Shown here: positions 51,469 to 59,661 of the stretch, piece after piece | Layout: every line of letters begins with the position of its first letter | Position numbering within the stretch: position 1 is the stretch's first letter | Assembly (NCBI GenBank): GCA_028284665.1 | Contig: JANQRG010000029.1 | Coordinates: forward strand, 1 to 64,000 | DNA: 64,000 nucleotides | Direction: 5' to 3' | Source of the DNA: Croceivirga sp. | Lineage (GTDB): Bacteria > Bacteroidota > Bacteroidia > Flavobacteriales > Flavobacteriaceae | Made by a program: the position numbers and the translations under genes | The notes under the pieces: model-generated | What the model was told of the DNA's origin: nothing | Seen by the model: the letters and a program-made list of their open reading frames with translations, nothing else | The model's database searches: none

Positions 51469-52803
51469 ATGCGCACGAAGTCGTTAAAAAAGAATAGGAT
51501 CAATGTGGTCACCCTGGGGTGCAGTAAGAATGTTTACGACTCCGAGGTGTTGATGGGACAATTACGGGCCAGCAACAAGGAGGTGGTGCATGAAGAAGAT
51601 GGGAATGTAGTGGTCATTAACACTTGCGGATTTATTGCCAATGCAAAAGAAGAAAGTGTCAATACGATTCTGGAATATGTACAAAAGAAAGAAGCGGGAG
51701 AAGTAGACAAAGTATTTGTCACCGGCTGTTTAAGCGAGCGCTACAAACCGGATCTGGAGCAGGAAATACCCAATGTAGATCAGTATTTTGGTACCAGTGA
51801 TCTTCCTAACCTGCTAAAAGCACTAGGGGCAGATTACAAGCACGAACTGTTGGGCGAGCGTTTAACGACTACCCCAAAGAATTATGCTTACCTTAAAATT
51901 GCAGAAGGCTGTGACAGACCCTGCTCGTTTTGTGCTATCCCACTAATGCGGGGTAAGCACAGGAGTAAACCCATTGAAGATTTAGTTGTAGAAGCTAGCG
52001 GTTTGGCAGCAAATGGGGTAAAAGAGCTGATCCTAATTGCCCAGGATTTGACCTATTATGGTTTGGACCTGTACAAAAAACGCAATCTGGCCGATTTGTT
52101 ACGTGAATTGGCGAAGATAGAAGGCATCGAATGGATCCGTTTACACTATGCCTTTCCTACGGGCTTTCCCATGGATGTGTTAACTGTAATGCGAACCGAG
52201 CCTAAAATTTGTAATTATATTGACATTCCTTTACAACACATTGCGGATCCTATTTTAAAAAGCATGCGCAGGGGTACGACCAAGACAAAAACGACCCGAT
52301 TACTTCAGGATTTTAGAAAAGCCGTTCCGGAAATGGCCATTCGGACCACACTCATTGTTGGGTATCCCGGAGAAACAGAGGAGGATTTTAAAACCCTAAA
52401 GGAATGGGTTAGGGCGATGCGTTTTGAGCGACTAGGATGCTTTACCTATAGCCATGAAGAAAACACCCATGCCTACTCCTTAGTGGACGATATCCCGGAA
52501 GAAGTGAAGCAGCAGCGCGCTAACGAGATCATGGAAATCCAGGCGCAGATATCCTGGGAGCTAAACCAGGAAAAAATAGGGAAAACCTTCCAATGTATTA
52601 TTGACCGTAAAGAAGGGAATTACTTTGTTGGCCGTACAGAATTTGATTCCCCGGACGTTGACAATGAGGTATTAGTAGATACTACAAAATATTACCTCAA
52701 AATTGGGGATTTTGCGCAAATCACCATCACCGAAGCCTCAGATTTTGATCTTTATGGCACGCCTTCTCTACTACCTGAATCAACCGATCTGGTGGGCAAT
52801 TGA
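51469..52803 (+). CDS. rimO: Ribosomal protein S12 methylthiotransferase RimO
   Basis: 444 residues. N-terminal methylthiotransferase domain cysteines Cys18, Cys53 and Cys87 (TLGCSKN, NTCGF, TGCLSE), radical-SAM CxxxCxxC with Cys148, Cys152 and Cys155 (GCDRPCSFCAIP), and a C-terminal TRAM domain. The sequence HYAFPTGFPMD matches RimO rather than MiaB. It adds a methylthio group to Asp of ribosomal protein S12 using two iron-sulfur clusters and S-adenosylmethionine. Full length. Confidence 0.96.
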   Translation: MRTKSLKKNRINVVTLGCSKNVYDSEVLMGQLRASNKEVVHEEDGNVVVINTCGFIANAKEESVNTILEYVQKKEAGEVDKVFVTGCLSERYKPDLEQEIPNVDQYFGTSDLPNLLKALGADYKHELLGERLTTTPKNYAYLKIAEGCDRPCSFCAIPLMRGKHRSKPIEDLVVEASGLAANGVKELILIAQDLTYYGLDLYKKRNLADLLRELAKIEGIEWIRLHYAFPTGFPMDVLTVMRTEPKICNYIDIPLQHIADPILKSMRRGTTKTKTTRLLQDFRKAVPEMAIRTTLIVGYPGETEEDFKTLKEWVRAMRFERLGCFTYSHEENTHAYSLVDDIPEEVKQQRANEIMEIQAQISWELNQEKIGKTFQCIIDRKEGNYFVGRTEFDSPDVDNEVLVDTTKYYLKIGDFAQITITEASDFDLYGTPSLLPESTDLVGN

Positions 52804-52959
52804 CACAGACCGCTTGGGTAAGAAACCCTACTTTCTAACAATAATCATTTTTAAATGTCCTTTTGTGACCTATCTTTAACCTTGGGCTTTGGGGTTAGCT
52901 GACGTTTACCTGATCTCGATGACCTATCGTAATCTTCAAGTTTCCGTAAACGATTTTCA

Positions 52960-53442
52960 ATGAATCAAAATCAAAACAAAGTAACTGTTGTTGTCACCCT
53001 TCTTCGCGTTCTGATCGGGTGGCATTTTTTGTATGAAGGCATCCTAAAAATGTACAACCCGGATTGGACGTCCTATGGATACCTTGCATCGGCACAAGGA
53101 CCTTTAAAGTCGGTTTTTACGGCTTTGGCGAATGATAGTAGTATCGCTTGGGTAGATACCTTAAATATGGCTGCACTGGTTATCGTTGGGATAACACTTA
53201 TTTTGGGCGTTTTTGAACGGATCGGCGCTATAGTGGGGGTTGGTTTATTAGCGATGTATTATTTATCGCACCCTCCTTTTCCGGGGCTAACCCAATTGAA
53301 TGTAGAAGGAAATTATTGGTTTGTCAACAAAAATTTGATTGAGCTTGTAGCACTATTGGTGGTGTATTATATACCCACCGGGCAAAGGTTTGGCCTGGGC
53401 GCTTTTAGAAAACAAAAACTTGCAAAAACGGATGTATCATGA
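52960..53442 (+). CDS. DoxX family membrane protein
   Basis: 160 residues. Four transmembrane helices with the family layout (VVTLLRVLIGWHFLYEGILK near the start, WVDTLNMAALVIVGITLILG, and an internal YLSHPPFPG loop). This subgroup, encoded with Tat-exported oxidoreductases, may pass electrons or hold the enzyme at the membrane. Its stop overlaps the next ATG by 4 bases (ATGA), so translation is coupled with the oxidoreductase. Confidence 0.9.
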   Translation: MNQNQNKVTVVVTLLRVLIGWHFLYEGILKMYNPDWTSYGYLASAQGPLKSVFTALANDSSIAWVDTLNMAALVIVGITLILGVFERIGAIVGVGLLAMYYLSHPPFPGLTQLNVEGNYWFVNKNLIELVALLVVYYIPTGQRFGLGAFRKQKLAKTDVS

Positions 53443-55055
53443 AATGGACAAGAAGAGATTTATTAAAAGGATTAGGGGGCTTGCCCATTTTGGGAGCTGT
53501 ATGGTGGGCTGGAGCGGCTTCTACTGTCGGAAAGCGAAAAGAGCGCACTGCAATACTGGAACAGCTCAATATTACGCCTTCATTGCCGACAGCGGTCCCT
53601 GGTATTTCAGGGGACCCTATACGGATAGGTATAATAGGTTTTGGTATCCGGGGGGAACAGCTTTGTCGTTCGTTGGGATTTGCAACTAAAGAGTGGATTG
53701 CAGATATGGAGCTAGAGGTCCAGGAAAATCCAAATAACAAAGGGCTGGAAGACTTCCTGAAACAGGAAAAGCTCAATGTACAACTGGCAGGCGTTTGCGA
53801 TATTTTTGATGTTAGGGCAGAAAAGGCATTGAATTCGTTTTCTACTTCAGAGAACAAGATCAAGCGATATGCTACGTACAAAGAAATGATCCATAGCGGC
53901 GATATCGACGCTATTATAATTGCTACCCCGGATCATTGGCACGCCCCAATGGCTATTGAGGCACTCAACAACAACATTCATGTGTATATAGAGAAGCCAA
54001 TGACACATACTATTGCAGAAACGTATCATTTACGTGATGCAGCCCATAAATCGAAGGCTGTTTTAGCTGTAGGTCACCAACACCGTCAAACACTTAGTTT
54101 TAGAACGGCAAAAGACATTGTAGATAAGGGTACCTTAGGGCACGTTTCACTTATTCAGACGAATACCAACAGAAATAGCGACAATGGGGCCTGGAATTAC
54201 GAAATACATGAAAAGGCTAATGAACAAACTATTGATTGGGCGCAGTTTTTGGGAACTGCTCCTGAAATTCCGTTCAATAAGAACCATTTTTTCAGATGGC
54301 GTAAATGGTGGGCTTACGGATCAGGGCTTTCGGGAGATTTATTGACACACGATTATGATCGGTTGAACTGCGTGCTCAATATGGGGATTCCGGAATCGGT
54401 AATGGCTTCAGGAGGGGTGTACACACATAACGACGGAAGAAATGTCCCCGATGTATTACAGGTAAATATGGAATTTCCAAATTTTAACACAGGCAGTAGT
54501 CAGCAACCTGGAAAAGAACGCGGAATGACATTTTGTTACAGCGCTACCCTTGGTAATGGATTTAGCAGGCCTACGATTTTGATGGGGCATGACGCCACCA
54601 TGGAATTGGGGAATAGGTTGACCATATGGCCCGATGGCGGCTCAACGCGATATATGGAAATGCTTGAGAGCGAAAAAATGAACCCAAGAGTGCCAATATA
54701 TCAATACGATCCTGCATCAAATTCACCTGACGCCGTATCATCTGCTACTTCGCAGTATTTTGCAGATAAGGGCTTGATGTGGACCTACATTGATGGAAAG
54801 CGAGTGGATGCCACTTTCCTGCATATGCGGGAATGGCTAAGTGTCATTGCCAATGGCGGTACGGTAAGCTGTGGGATAAAAGAAGGATTTGAAGAAGCCA
54901 TAGCTGCTCATATGGCGGGCCTTTCGTGGAAATTAGGACGCAGGATTGAATGGGACCCTGAATTGCAAATCATAAAACCCATCGAAGGGATCGACCTGGA
55001 TGAGGTCCTGCTTTCAAACGAAATGGTAACGGCAGACTTTATTATGGTCTCCTAA
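53439..55055 (+). CDS. Tat-exported Gfo/Idh/MocA family oxidoreductase
   Basis: 538 residues. A twin-arginine signal is visible at the N terminus (WTRRDLLKGLGGLPILGAVW). The NAD-binding Rossmann core has IRIGIIGFGIRGEQL and the family motif IEKPMTHTIAETYHL; HQHRQT and NEQTIDW-like helices follow. A 90-residue insert relative to typical Gfo/Idh enzymes lies near the C terminus (WPDGGSTRYMEMLE). Tat export implies folding with cofactor before transport. Could be a GH109-type NAD-dependent glycosidase or a sugar-alcohol oxidoreductase. Cotranscribed with the DoxX gene. Confidence 0.9.
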   Translation: MKWTRRDLLKGLGGLPILGAVWWAGAASTVGKRKERTAILEQLNITPSLPTAVPGISGDPIRIGIIGFGIRGEQLCRSLGFATKEWIADMELEVQENPNNKGLEDFLKQEKLNVQLAGVCDIFDVRAEKALNSFSTSENKIKRYATYKEMIHSGDIDAIIIATPDHWHAPMAIEALNNNIHVYIEKPMTHTIAETYHLRDAAHKSKAVLAVGHQHRQTLSFRTAKDIVDKGTLGHVSLIQTNTNRNSDNGAWNYEIHEKANEQTIDWAQFLGTAPEIPFNKNHFFRWRKWWAYGSGLSGDLLTHDYDRLNCVLNMGIPESVMASGGVYTHNDGRNVPDVLQVNMEFPNFNTGSSQQPGKERGMTFCYSATLGNGFSRPTILMGHDATMELGNRLTIWPDGGSTRYMEMLESEKMNPRVPIYQYDPASNSPDAVSSATSQYFADKGLMWTYIDGKRVDATFLHMREWLSVIANGGTVSCGIKEGFEEAIAAHMAGLSWKLGRRIEWDPELQIIKPIEGIDLDEVLLSNEMVTADFIMVS

Positions 55056-55061
55056 GCGAGC

Positions 55062-55820
55062 TTATAACAAGGTCACGGCAGAAATCAACCGCTCTACTGT
55101 CGGGTGATCGTTACCTCCAGCGGGTTCAATAGTAATATTGAGAGATTCCGCATGATCAATGTATTTTAAGGTAACCAGGTCCTTGTCGGTAGGCAATAAT
55201 CCCATATTGATCATTTCGCCTTCCACATCGCTCCACATCTGATACGTTTGATCGTCCGGTAAGGGCTGGAGTCCTTTGGGGTTAACAATTACAAGGCGAT
55301 TGGAATGGTTTACATAAGCCACTGCCCTGGAGTTGGGGGTTATGTCATTACCGTTTAGTACATAAGGGATGGTACCGGGGTTATTAATGATTTGCAACCT
55401 GCTATTGGTGCGTTTATAGTTTTCTTCCAGTACTTCTAAACGATCTTGTAGTACGGTGGATTGATTTTGTATAAAATCCAATTGGTCCTGCGCGGATTGC
55501 CATTTTGTATACATCCAAAGGCTACTCAGTAGAAATAAGGTTGCAAAGCTGGCCGCCAGCCATAGCCAACTCGCAGGCAAGGATCGTACCTTAGTAGGTT
55601 CCAGACGCGCTTTTAGTGCTGATTTTATTGAAGCTGGTGGCGCTATGGCGTTTTCGAAAGCCATTTTTTCAAAGTCGGCCTCCAGAAGCTGGAACTGCTG
55701 TCTTAATTCTTTATCATTGGCAAGGGCTATTTCTATCGCTTTCGCTTCTTCAGAAGAGAGTTCATCCAGAAGATATTTCTCTAGTAACCCTTGCTCCACT
55801 ATATCCTTCCTATCCATCAT
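55062..55820 (-). CDS. Anti-sigma factor (RskA-like)
   Basis: 252 residues. A cytoplasmic N-terminal segment (VEQGLLEKYLLDELSSEEAK and later AIEIALANDKELRQQFQLLE) has the ZAS-like fold used by RskA-type anti-sigma factors. One membrane helix stands at ~80-100 (LPASWLWLAASFATLFLLSS), then a coiled-coil linker and a C-terminal periplasmic domain (RAVAYVNHSNRLVIVNPKGL). The start overlaps the ECF sigma stop by 4 bases. It holds the sigma factor inactive until proteolysis. Confidence 0.9.
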   Translation of the reverse strand: MMDRKDIVEQGLLEKYLLDELSSEEAKAIEIALANDKELRQQFQLLEADFEKMAFENAIAPPASIKSALKARLEPTKVRSLPASWLWLAASFATLFLLSSLWMYTKWQSAQDQLDFIQNQSTVLQDRLEVLEENYKRTNSRLQIINNPGTIPYVLNGNDITPNSRAVAYVNHSNRLVIVNPKGLQPLPDDQTYQMWSDVEGEMINMGLLPTDKDLVTLKYIDHAESLNITIEPAGGNDHPTVERLISAVTLL

Positions 55821-56383
55821 ACAACAATTTCAAATAACCACCAGATCAACAAAAAATCACTTTTATAGCTTTCGCGTAACAACTGTAACGCTTGCCGTAT
55901 ATAACTCTTGAAGGTGCCCAAAGGAACTCCCATTTCTTCATTGGCTTCCCTATGGGTATATCCTCTAAAATACACAAGGGATAAAGCCTCTTGATGATGT
56001 GGTTCCAATTTTTTAATTGCGCCGTTGAGTGTGTTTAGATCTATTTCGGTTGTTCCAGTTGCGCTTTCATCCTTAAGTACACCCAAATCCTCGGTTTGGA
56101 TGAGCTTGTCCGATTTTCTTAGCGCATTTAACGTAGTGTTTTTCGCAATTCGGTAAGCCCAGGTGTAGAATCGGCCCTTATCACTATCATATCCCTGTAT
56201 ATTCTCCCAAATCTTTATAAACGTCTCCTGCAATAAATCCTCCGCAAGCGCCTGATTGCGGCAAATCCTTAAAATTATCCCGAAAAGCGCGCCGGAATAC
56301 TTATCGTATAACATGTACAACGCATCTTTTTCTTTGTTCTTGATGCGGTTGATAACGGCAACGTCTTCTTGATGGTGGGACAT
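55817..56383 (-). CDS. ECF-type RNA polymerase sigma factor
   Basis: 188 residues. Region 2: MLYDKYSGALFGIILRICR, EDLLQETFIKIWENIQ, RFYTWAYRIAKNTTLNAL; region 4: LEPHHQEALSLVYFRGYTHR and REANEEMGVPLGTFKSYIRQ. Group 4 sigma factor. It pairs by 4-base overlap with the RskA-like anti-sigma gene. Its start lies 122 bases from the fasciclin gene, divergently oriented, which is the obvious candidate target. Confidence 0.95.
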   Translation of the reverse strand: MSHHQEDVAVINRIKNKEKDALYMLYDKYSGALFGIILRICRNQALAEDLLQETFIKIWENIQGYDSDKGRFYTWAYRIAKNTTLNALRKSDKLIQTEDLGVLKDESATGTTEIDLNTLNGAIKKLEPHHQEALSLVYFRGYTHREANEEMGVPLGTFKSYIRQALQLLRESYKSDFLLIWWLFEIVV

Positions 56384-56505
56384 AGGTGGTGTTAAAGATA
56401 TGATAAAATTGGATTTCGCTCATCCGCTGCGATAATCACAGTGTATTTACGAACAGAAGCGCGCAAATAGATTAGAAATAAACTTTTAACAATTAAACAG
56501 AAAAA

Positions 56506-57024
56506 ATGAAAAAATTAATTTTTATCCTTTCAACCATTGCCTTGATTGCTATTACGCAAAGGTCGCAAGCCCAAAAAGGCCAGGATATTGTAGATATTGC
56601 AGTTTCCGTTGAAGATTTTTCCACTTTGGTAACTGCCCTTAAAGCGGCAGATTTGGTAGATGCTCTTAAAGGAGATGGTCCTTTCACTGTATTTGCTCCT
56701 GTTAATGCCGGCTTTGCCAAAATTGATTCCAATACCTTGAATGCGTTGTTGGAGCCTGCAAATAAAGAGAAATTGGCCGCCATATTGACCTATCATGTAG
56801 TATCTGGCAAAATAGCTGCTACCGATGTAGCTGCTGCTTTGGAGAATGGCAACGGTAAAGCAGAACTCACCACATTAAATGGAGGTAAAATCACTGCAGT
56901 AAGTAAAGATGGCGGCATTTATTTACAAGATGCTAATGGTAACTACAGCAAGATATCCAAAACAGATGTAATGGCTTCCAATGGCGTAATCCACATCATT
57001 GAAGATGTAGTTATGCCAAAATAA
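56506..57024 (+). CDS. Secreted fasciclin-domain protein
   Basis: 172 residues. Signal peptide to ~22 (AITQRSQA), then one FAS1 domain: DIVDIAVSVEDFSTLVTALK, GPFTVFAPVNAGFAKI, LAAILTYHVVSGKI, GKITAVSKDGGIYL and NGVIHIIEDVVMPK. FAS1 proteins bind or adhere at the cell surface. Single-domain and not anchored. Divergent from the ECF sigma operon and likely controlled by it. Confidence 0.93.
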   Translation: MKKLIFILSTIALIAITQRSQAQKGQDIVDIAVSVEDFSTLVTALKAADLVDALKGDGPFTVFAPVNAGFAKIDSNTLNALLEPANKEKLAAILTYHVVSGKIAATDVAAALENGNGKAELTTLNGGKITAVSKDGGIYLQDANGNYSKISKTDVMASNGVIHIIEDVVMPK

Positions 57025-57139
57025 AATGGGAATGCACTCAAGGGCACTGGTGCTGAACACAGTGGTTGCGTTTTTAAACGGTGGTTCAGGACAAGTACAC
57101 CAAGAAAACTAAGTGTTTGTTGAGTTATGTAGAGGGACG

Positions 57140-57167
57140 AAAAACACCGCTAACTAGCGGTGTTTTT
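57140..57167. terminator. Bidirectional terminator between fasciclin gene and the SRPBCC operon
   Basis: AAAAACACCGCT pairs with AGCGGTGTTTTT over 12 bp around an AACT loop. It overlaps the stop of the minus-strand gene at 57166 and carries T tracts on both strands. Confidence 0.88.
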
Positions 57168-57678
57168 ACATATTTACAAATTCATACCCTGCCAGCGGAA
57201 TAGTGGTAAGATCAAATTCAGTTTCGTTGAGCAGTATACCATGCTCCACATAGGCCTTAAGATTAGCTAACCAAAAAGTCCATCCATTGCTACAGCCATG
57301 ATGGATATTGAGTTTACTTTCCTCATCCGTAGGAATGTTGTGCTGTTTCAGCGTTAGCAATGTAGCTTTCCCGGCAGCTTCCAGGCTAACAGCAACCTTA
57401 CTGTTGGTAAAGCTGATTTCCAAAAAATCGCGGCCATTGGTCTGAAGCACTTCCCCCTTTTCCCGACCCTCCCAATTGTGCCATTCCCAGGTATAGGTGT
57501 CTCCTGCTCGAACCAGATCGTTTGGTTGGCGCACCACACCTTTGGTATCCTGGTAGACCGCCTTTCGTAAAAACCACGAAGTAATGCCTTTTGAAGTCGC
57601 CCAATACCGATACAGTTCGCTCACCGAGGCATTGATGTAGATCTTTTTAGTGAATTGGTCAAAACGTAATCCATTCAT
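57166..57678 (-). CDS. SRPBCC (AHSA1-type) domain protein
   Basis: 170 residues. The AHSA1/START fold is recognised by FTKKIYINASVSELYRYWAT, GITSWFLRKAVYQDTKG, TYTWEWHNWEGREKGEVLQ and an ending helix GWTFWLANLKAYVEHG. Ligand unknown; related proteins bind lipids or assist Hsp90. Start overlaps the upstream hydrolase stop by 4 bases. Last gene of the operon, ended by the bidirectional terminator at 57140. Confidence 0.9.
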   Translation of the reverse strand: MNGLRFDQFTKKIYINASVSELYRYWATSKGITSWFLRKAVYQDTKGVVRQPNDLVRAGDTYTWEWHNWEGREKGEVLQTNGRDFLEISFTNSKVAVSLEAAGKATLLTLKQHNIPTDEESKLNIHHGCSNGWTFWLANLKAYVEHGILLNETEFDLTTIPLAGYEFVNM

Positions 57679-58811
57679 GACTTTCTTTTCAGTTCATATT
57701 CATAAATCTCACGACCTAATTGTGCTAAAAAAGGAATTCCGATTTGGTCATACTCATAATGATCATCATTAAAAATCTCATCGGCATTCACCAATATAGT
57801 AGCCGTAAGTAAAAATTCAACATTATTTTGACTATCCTTAATATAAGCGCAATCGGTTAAGGTGCCATAGGCATAGCCTACCTTATTGTAAATCTTGACA
57901 TACTCCGGAATAGGAGCTTCCGAATCTCCATAAATAAAAAACTTACCGTAGCTATCATAATACTCCTCCCTGTCATAATCGGCCTCATGGGGTAGCGTGG
58001 CCATAGCCGCTAGCAAAAACTCATGCTGTTCCTCAGATAAAAGAAATTGCTCGTTTTCCGGAAATTCCTCCGGAAAAATAATGCGTTTTAGCAACGCGTG
58101 TTGTGCGGTTATGGAATAGTAATTTTTTAGTCCAAAGTCAAAAGGTTCCTGATACAGGGAATCATTGGCGTAAAAGCCTTTTCCTTTTTTCACACCCTTA
58201 AACGGTAAGGGTTGTGGAGGGCCGGAAATAATAGGATGTGACAATACCGTACTACTGTCATTTTTGTAGAGTATCAAGGGTTTTGTGGTCACATCGTCAG
58301 CATCGGATGTAGACAGTCTGTGCGAAATCCGTATTGGGGCAACCCCTTTTGCCCGCATCCTTTCATTAAGTTCATCAAATCCTAAGAATTCGATCATGCG
58401 GTTGTTGGCGGCATTATCACTTACCGCAAAAATCTCGAGGATGGCTTGCTCGAAGCTGGTCTCAACAGAATCTCCCTCAACATAGAACCTGGTTTTCCTG
58501 TTCAACGTATCAAGCGTATTCAACTTTTCCAAAGTGGCAACAGCCGCTGGAAATTTAACAGTACTTGCAGGGTAGAAATAGCGATCACTATCTACCTGAA
58601 AATCAAAATCTGTAAACCGAATGCTATCGGTAAATCGATCTATTTGAGTGTATCGGATTTGGAGCTCATAAGAATCAGGATGATCCAGGACCAGCCTTAT
58701 GACGGTATCTTTGGACGCCAGGGCGGCTTCAAGAGCATGTGTTGCCTTAGGCGCATTGGAACAAGAAAGACCTATGACCGCTAAAAAGAAAATACAAGAT
58801 CGTTTTACCAT
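57675..58811 (-). CDS. Class A beta-lactamase-like serine hydrolase, lipoprotein
   Basis: 378 residues. Lipobox with Cys17 (VIGLSCSNA), so membrane-anchored. The penicillin-recognising fold shows Ser83-x-x-Lys86 (ASTVK), Ser131-Asp-Asn133 (AVSDNAAN) and a KVG at 310-312 in place of KTG. No omega-loop Glu equivalent of class A lactamases is evident, and about 100 extra residues lie between SDN and KVG. It could be a beta-lactamase-fold transpeptidase, esterase or an inactive binder; hydrolysis of beta-lactams cannot be claimed. Confidence 0.85.
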   Translation of the reverse strand: MVKRSCIFFLAVIGLSCSNAPKATHALEAALASKDTVIRLVLDHPDSYELQIRYTQIDRFTDSIRFTDFDFQVDSDRYFYPASTVKFPAAVATLEKLNTLDTLNRKTRFYVEGDSVETSFEQAILEIFAVSDNAANNRMIEFLGFDELNERMRAKGVAPIRISHRLSTSDADDVTTKPLILYKNDSSTVLSHPIISGPPQPLPFKGVKKGKGFYANDSLYQEPFDFGLKNYYSITAQHALLKRIIFPEEFPENEQFLLSEEQHEFLLAAMATLPHEADYDREEYYDSYGKFFIYGDSEAPIPEYVKIYNKVGYAYGTLTDCAYIKDSQNNVEFLLTATILVNADEIFNDDHYEYDQIGIPFLAQLGREIYEYELKRKS

Positions 58812-58823
58812 GTGTTGTTATTC

Positions 58824-59084
58824 TTAGGAATCCTCCAAATACACCTCACCGCGTTGTGGCTTAAGATCGTCTCTAACCTGTGGGAGCTCGAACTCGGCGA
58901 CTACCAAAAACGCCAAACTGTGAAAATCGGTTATCTTTTGATGTCCCACCAGATCATATTTCAATTCTTCATTGAAGATATACTCTTGAAGGTGCTTGGC
59001 ATAGTGCTCCGCAGTTTTCTGTGCCGCAGGGCCTTTAAAATCCCAAATAAGTTTAATTTTTCTGTCGAGTAGTGATGCTTTCAT
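58824..59084 (-). CDS. Small conserved protein of unknown function
   Basis: 86 residues from ATG 59084 (MKASLLDRKIKLIWDFKGPA); the longer frame to 59150 overlaps the preceding gene and lacks a typical start. Mixed alpha/beta with KTAEHYAKHLQEYIFNEEL and FHSLAFLVVAEFELPQVRDD. It stands 12 bases before the hydrolase ATG and 7 bases after the SRPBCC stop, within the same operon. No family recognised. Confidence 0.82.
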   Translation of the reverse strand: MKASLLDRKIKLIWDFKGPAAQKTAEHYAKHLQEYIFNEELKYDLVGHQKITDFHSLAFLVVAEFELPQVRDDLKPQRGEVYLEDS

Positions 59085-59091
59085 AGTAGTT

Positions 59092-59547
59092 CTAGTTGGT
59101 TTCTGCAACGGAAATTCCTTTTTCCGCAAAGTTCTTAAAATCCTCGGCATATTTTCGAGATTGTTTTTTAAACGCCCCTGGCATTAAGAAGGCCATTATC
59201 TTCATACCGAATCCCTCAAATTGGAATTCACTTTCCGAGATCCAACGTGTTTTTCCATCCTCTTCTTTAAAGTGGTTCTTTTGAATGTTATGGACGCCTT
59301 TGGTATCGTAAGTGGTGTGCAGTTCTTCCGGCATATTCCTTTTAATGATGGTTTCTACCATTTCCATTTCCCGTTTTCCCATCTTAAACCTCATATTCAT
59401 TCGGGCACCTTCCTGACCGGGTTCTCCGGAGATTGCCTCATAACTTAACAGGCCTCGCATCCAGTGTTTCATATTATCCGGATTGTCCAATTTTTCTATA
59501 AAAGTATCACGTGGGAGATCTACGACAATTTCGGTAGTGTATTTCAT
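59092..59547 (-). CDS. SRPBCC family protein
   Basis: 151 residues from ATG 59547 (MKYTTEIVVDLPRDTFIEKL); the longer frame to 59598 adds a segment without homology pattern. The START-like fold is seen in NMKHWMRGLLSYEAISGEPG, RMNMRFKMGKREMEMVETI, RWISESEFQFEGFGMKIMAF. A hydrophobic ligand is expected; identity unknown. First gene of the minus-strand operon. Confidence 0.88.
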   Translation of the reverse strand: MKYTTEIVVDLPRDTFIEKLDNPDNMKHWMRGLLSYEAISGEPGQEGARMNMRFKMGKREMEMVETIIKRNMPEELHTTYDTKGVHNIQKNHFKEEDGKTRWISESEFQFEGFGMKIMAFLMPGAFKKQSRKYAEDFKNFAEKGISVAETN

Positions 59548-59627
59548 TTCAGCTGGTTTTGTACAGTTTTTACTAAGATATTGATTTACAGCGTACACTA
59601 AAAATCTGTTAATGCGCCAAGTGCGAC

Positions 59628-59657
59628 TTGTAGCCCTTTAAGGAATTGTTATTTTTG
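59628..59657 (+). promoter_or_regulatory. Consensus promoter for the SurA-like genes
   Basis: -33 TTG at 59628-59630 and -7 TATTTTTG at 59650-59657, separated by 19 bases. The ATG at 59662 begins 5 bases after the -7 element, so the transcript would be leaderless. Confidence 0.65.
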
Positions 59658-59661
59658 CGCA

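Noticed and set aside
57675-58811. Functional class A beta-lactamase resistance gene
   Set aside because: STVK and SDN are present but KTG is KVG and the omega-loop Glu is not visible; resistance cannot be inferred.
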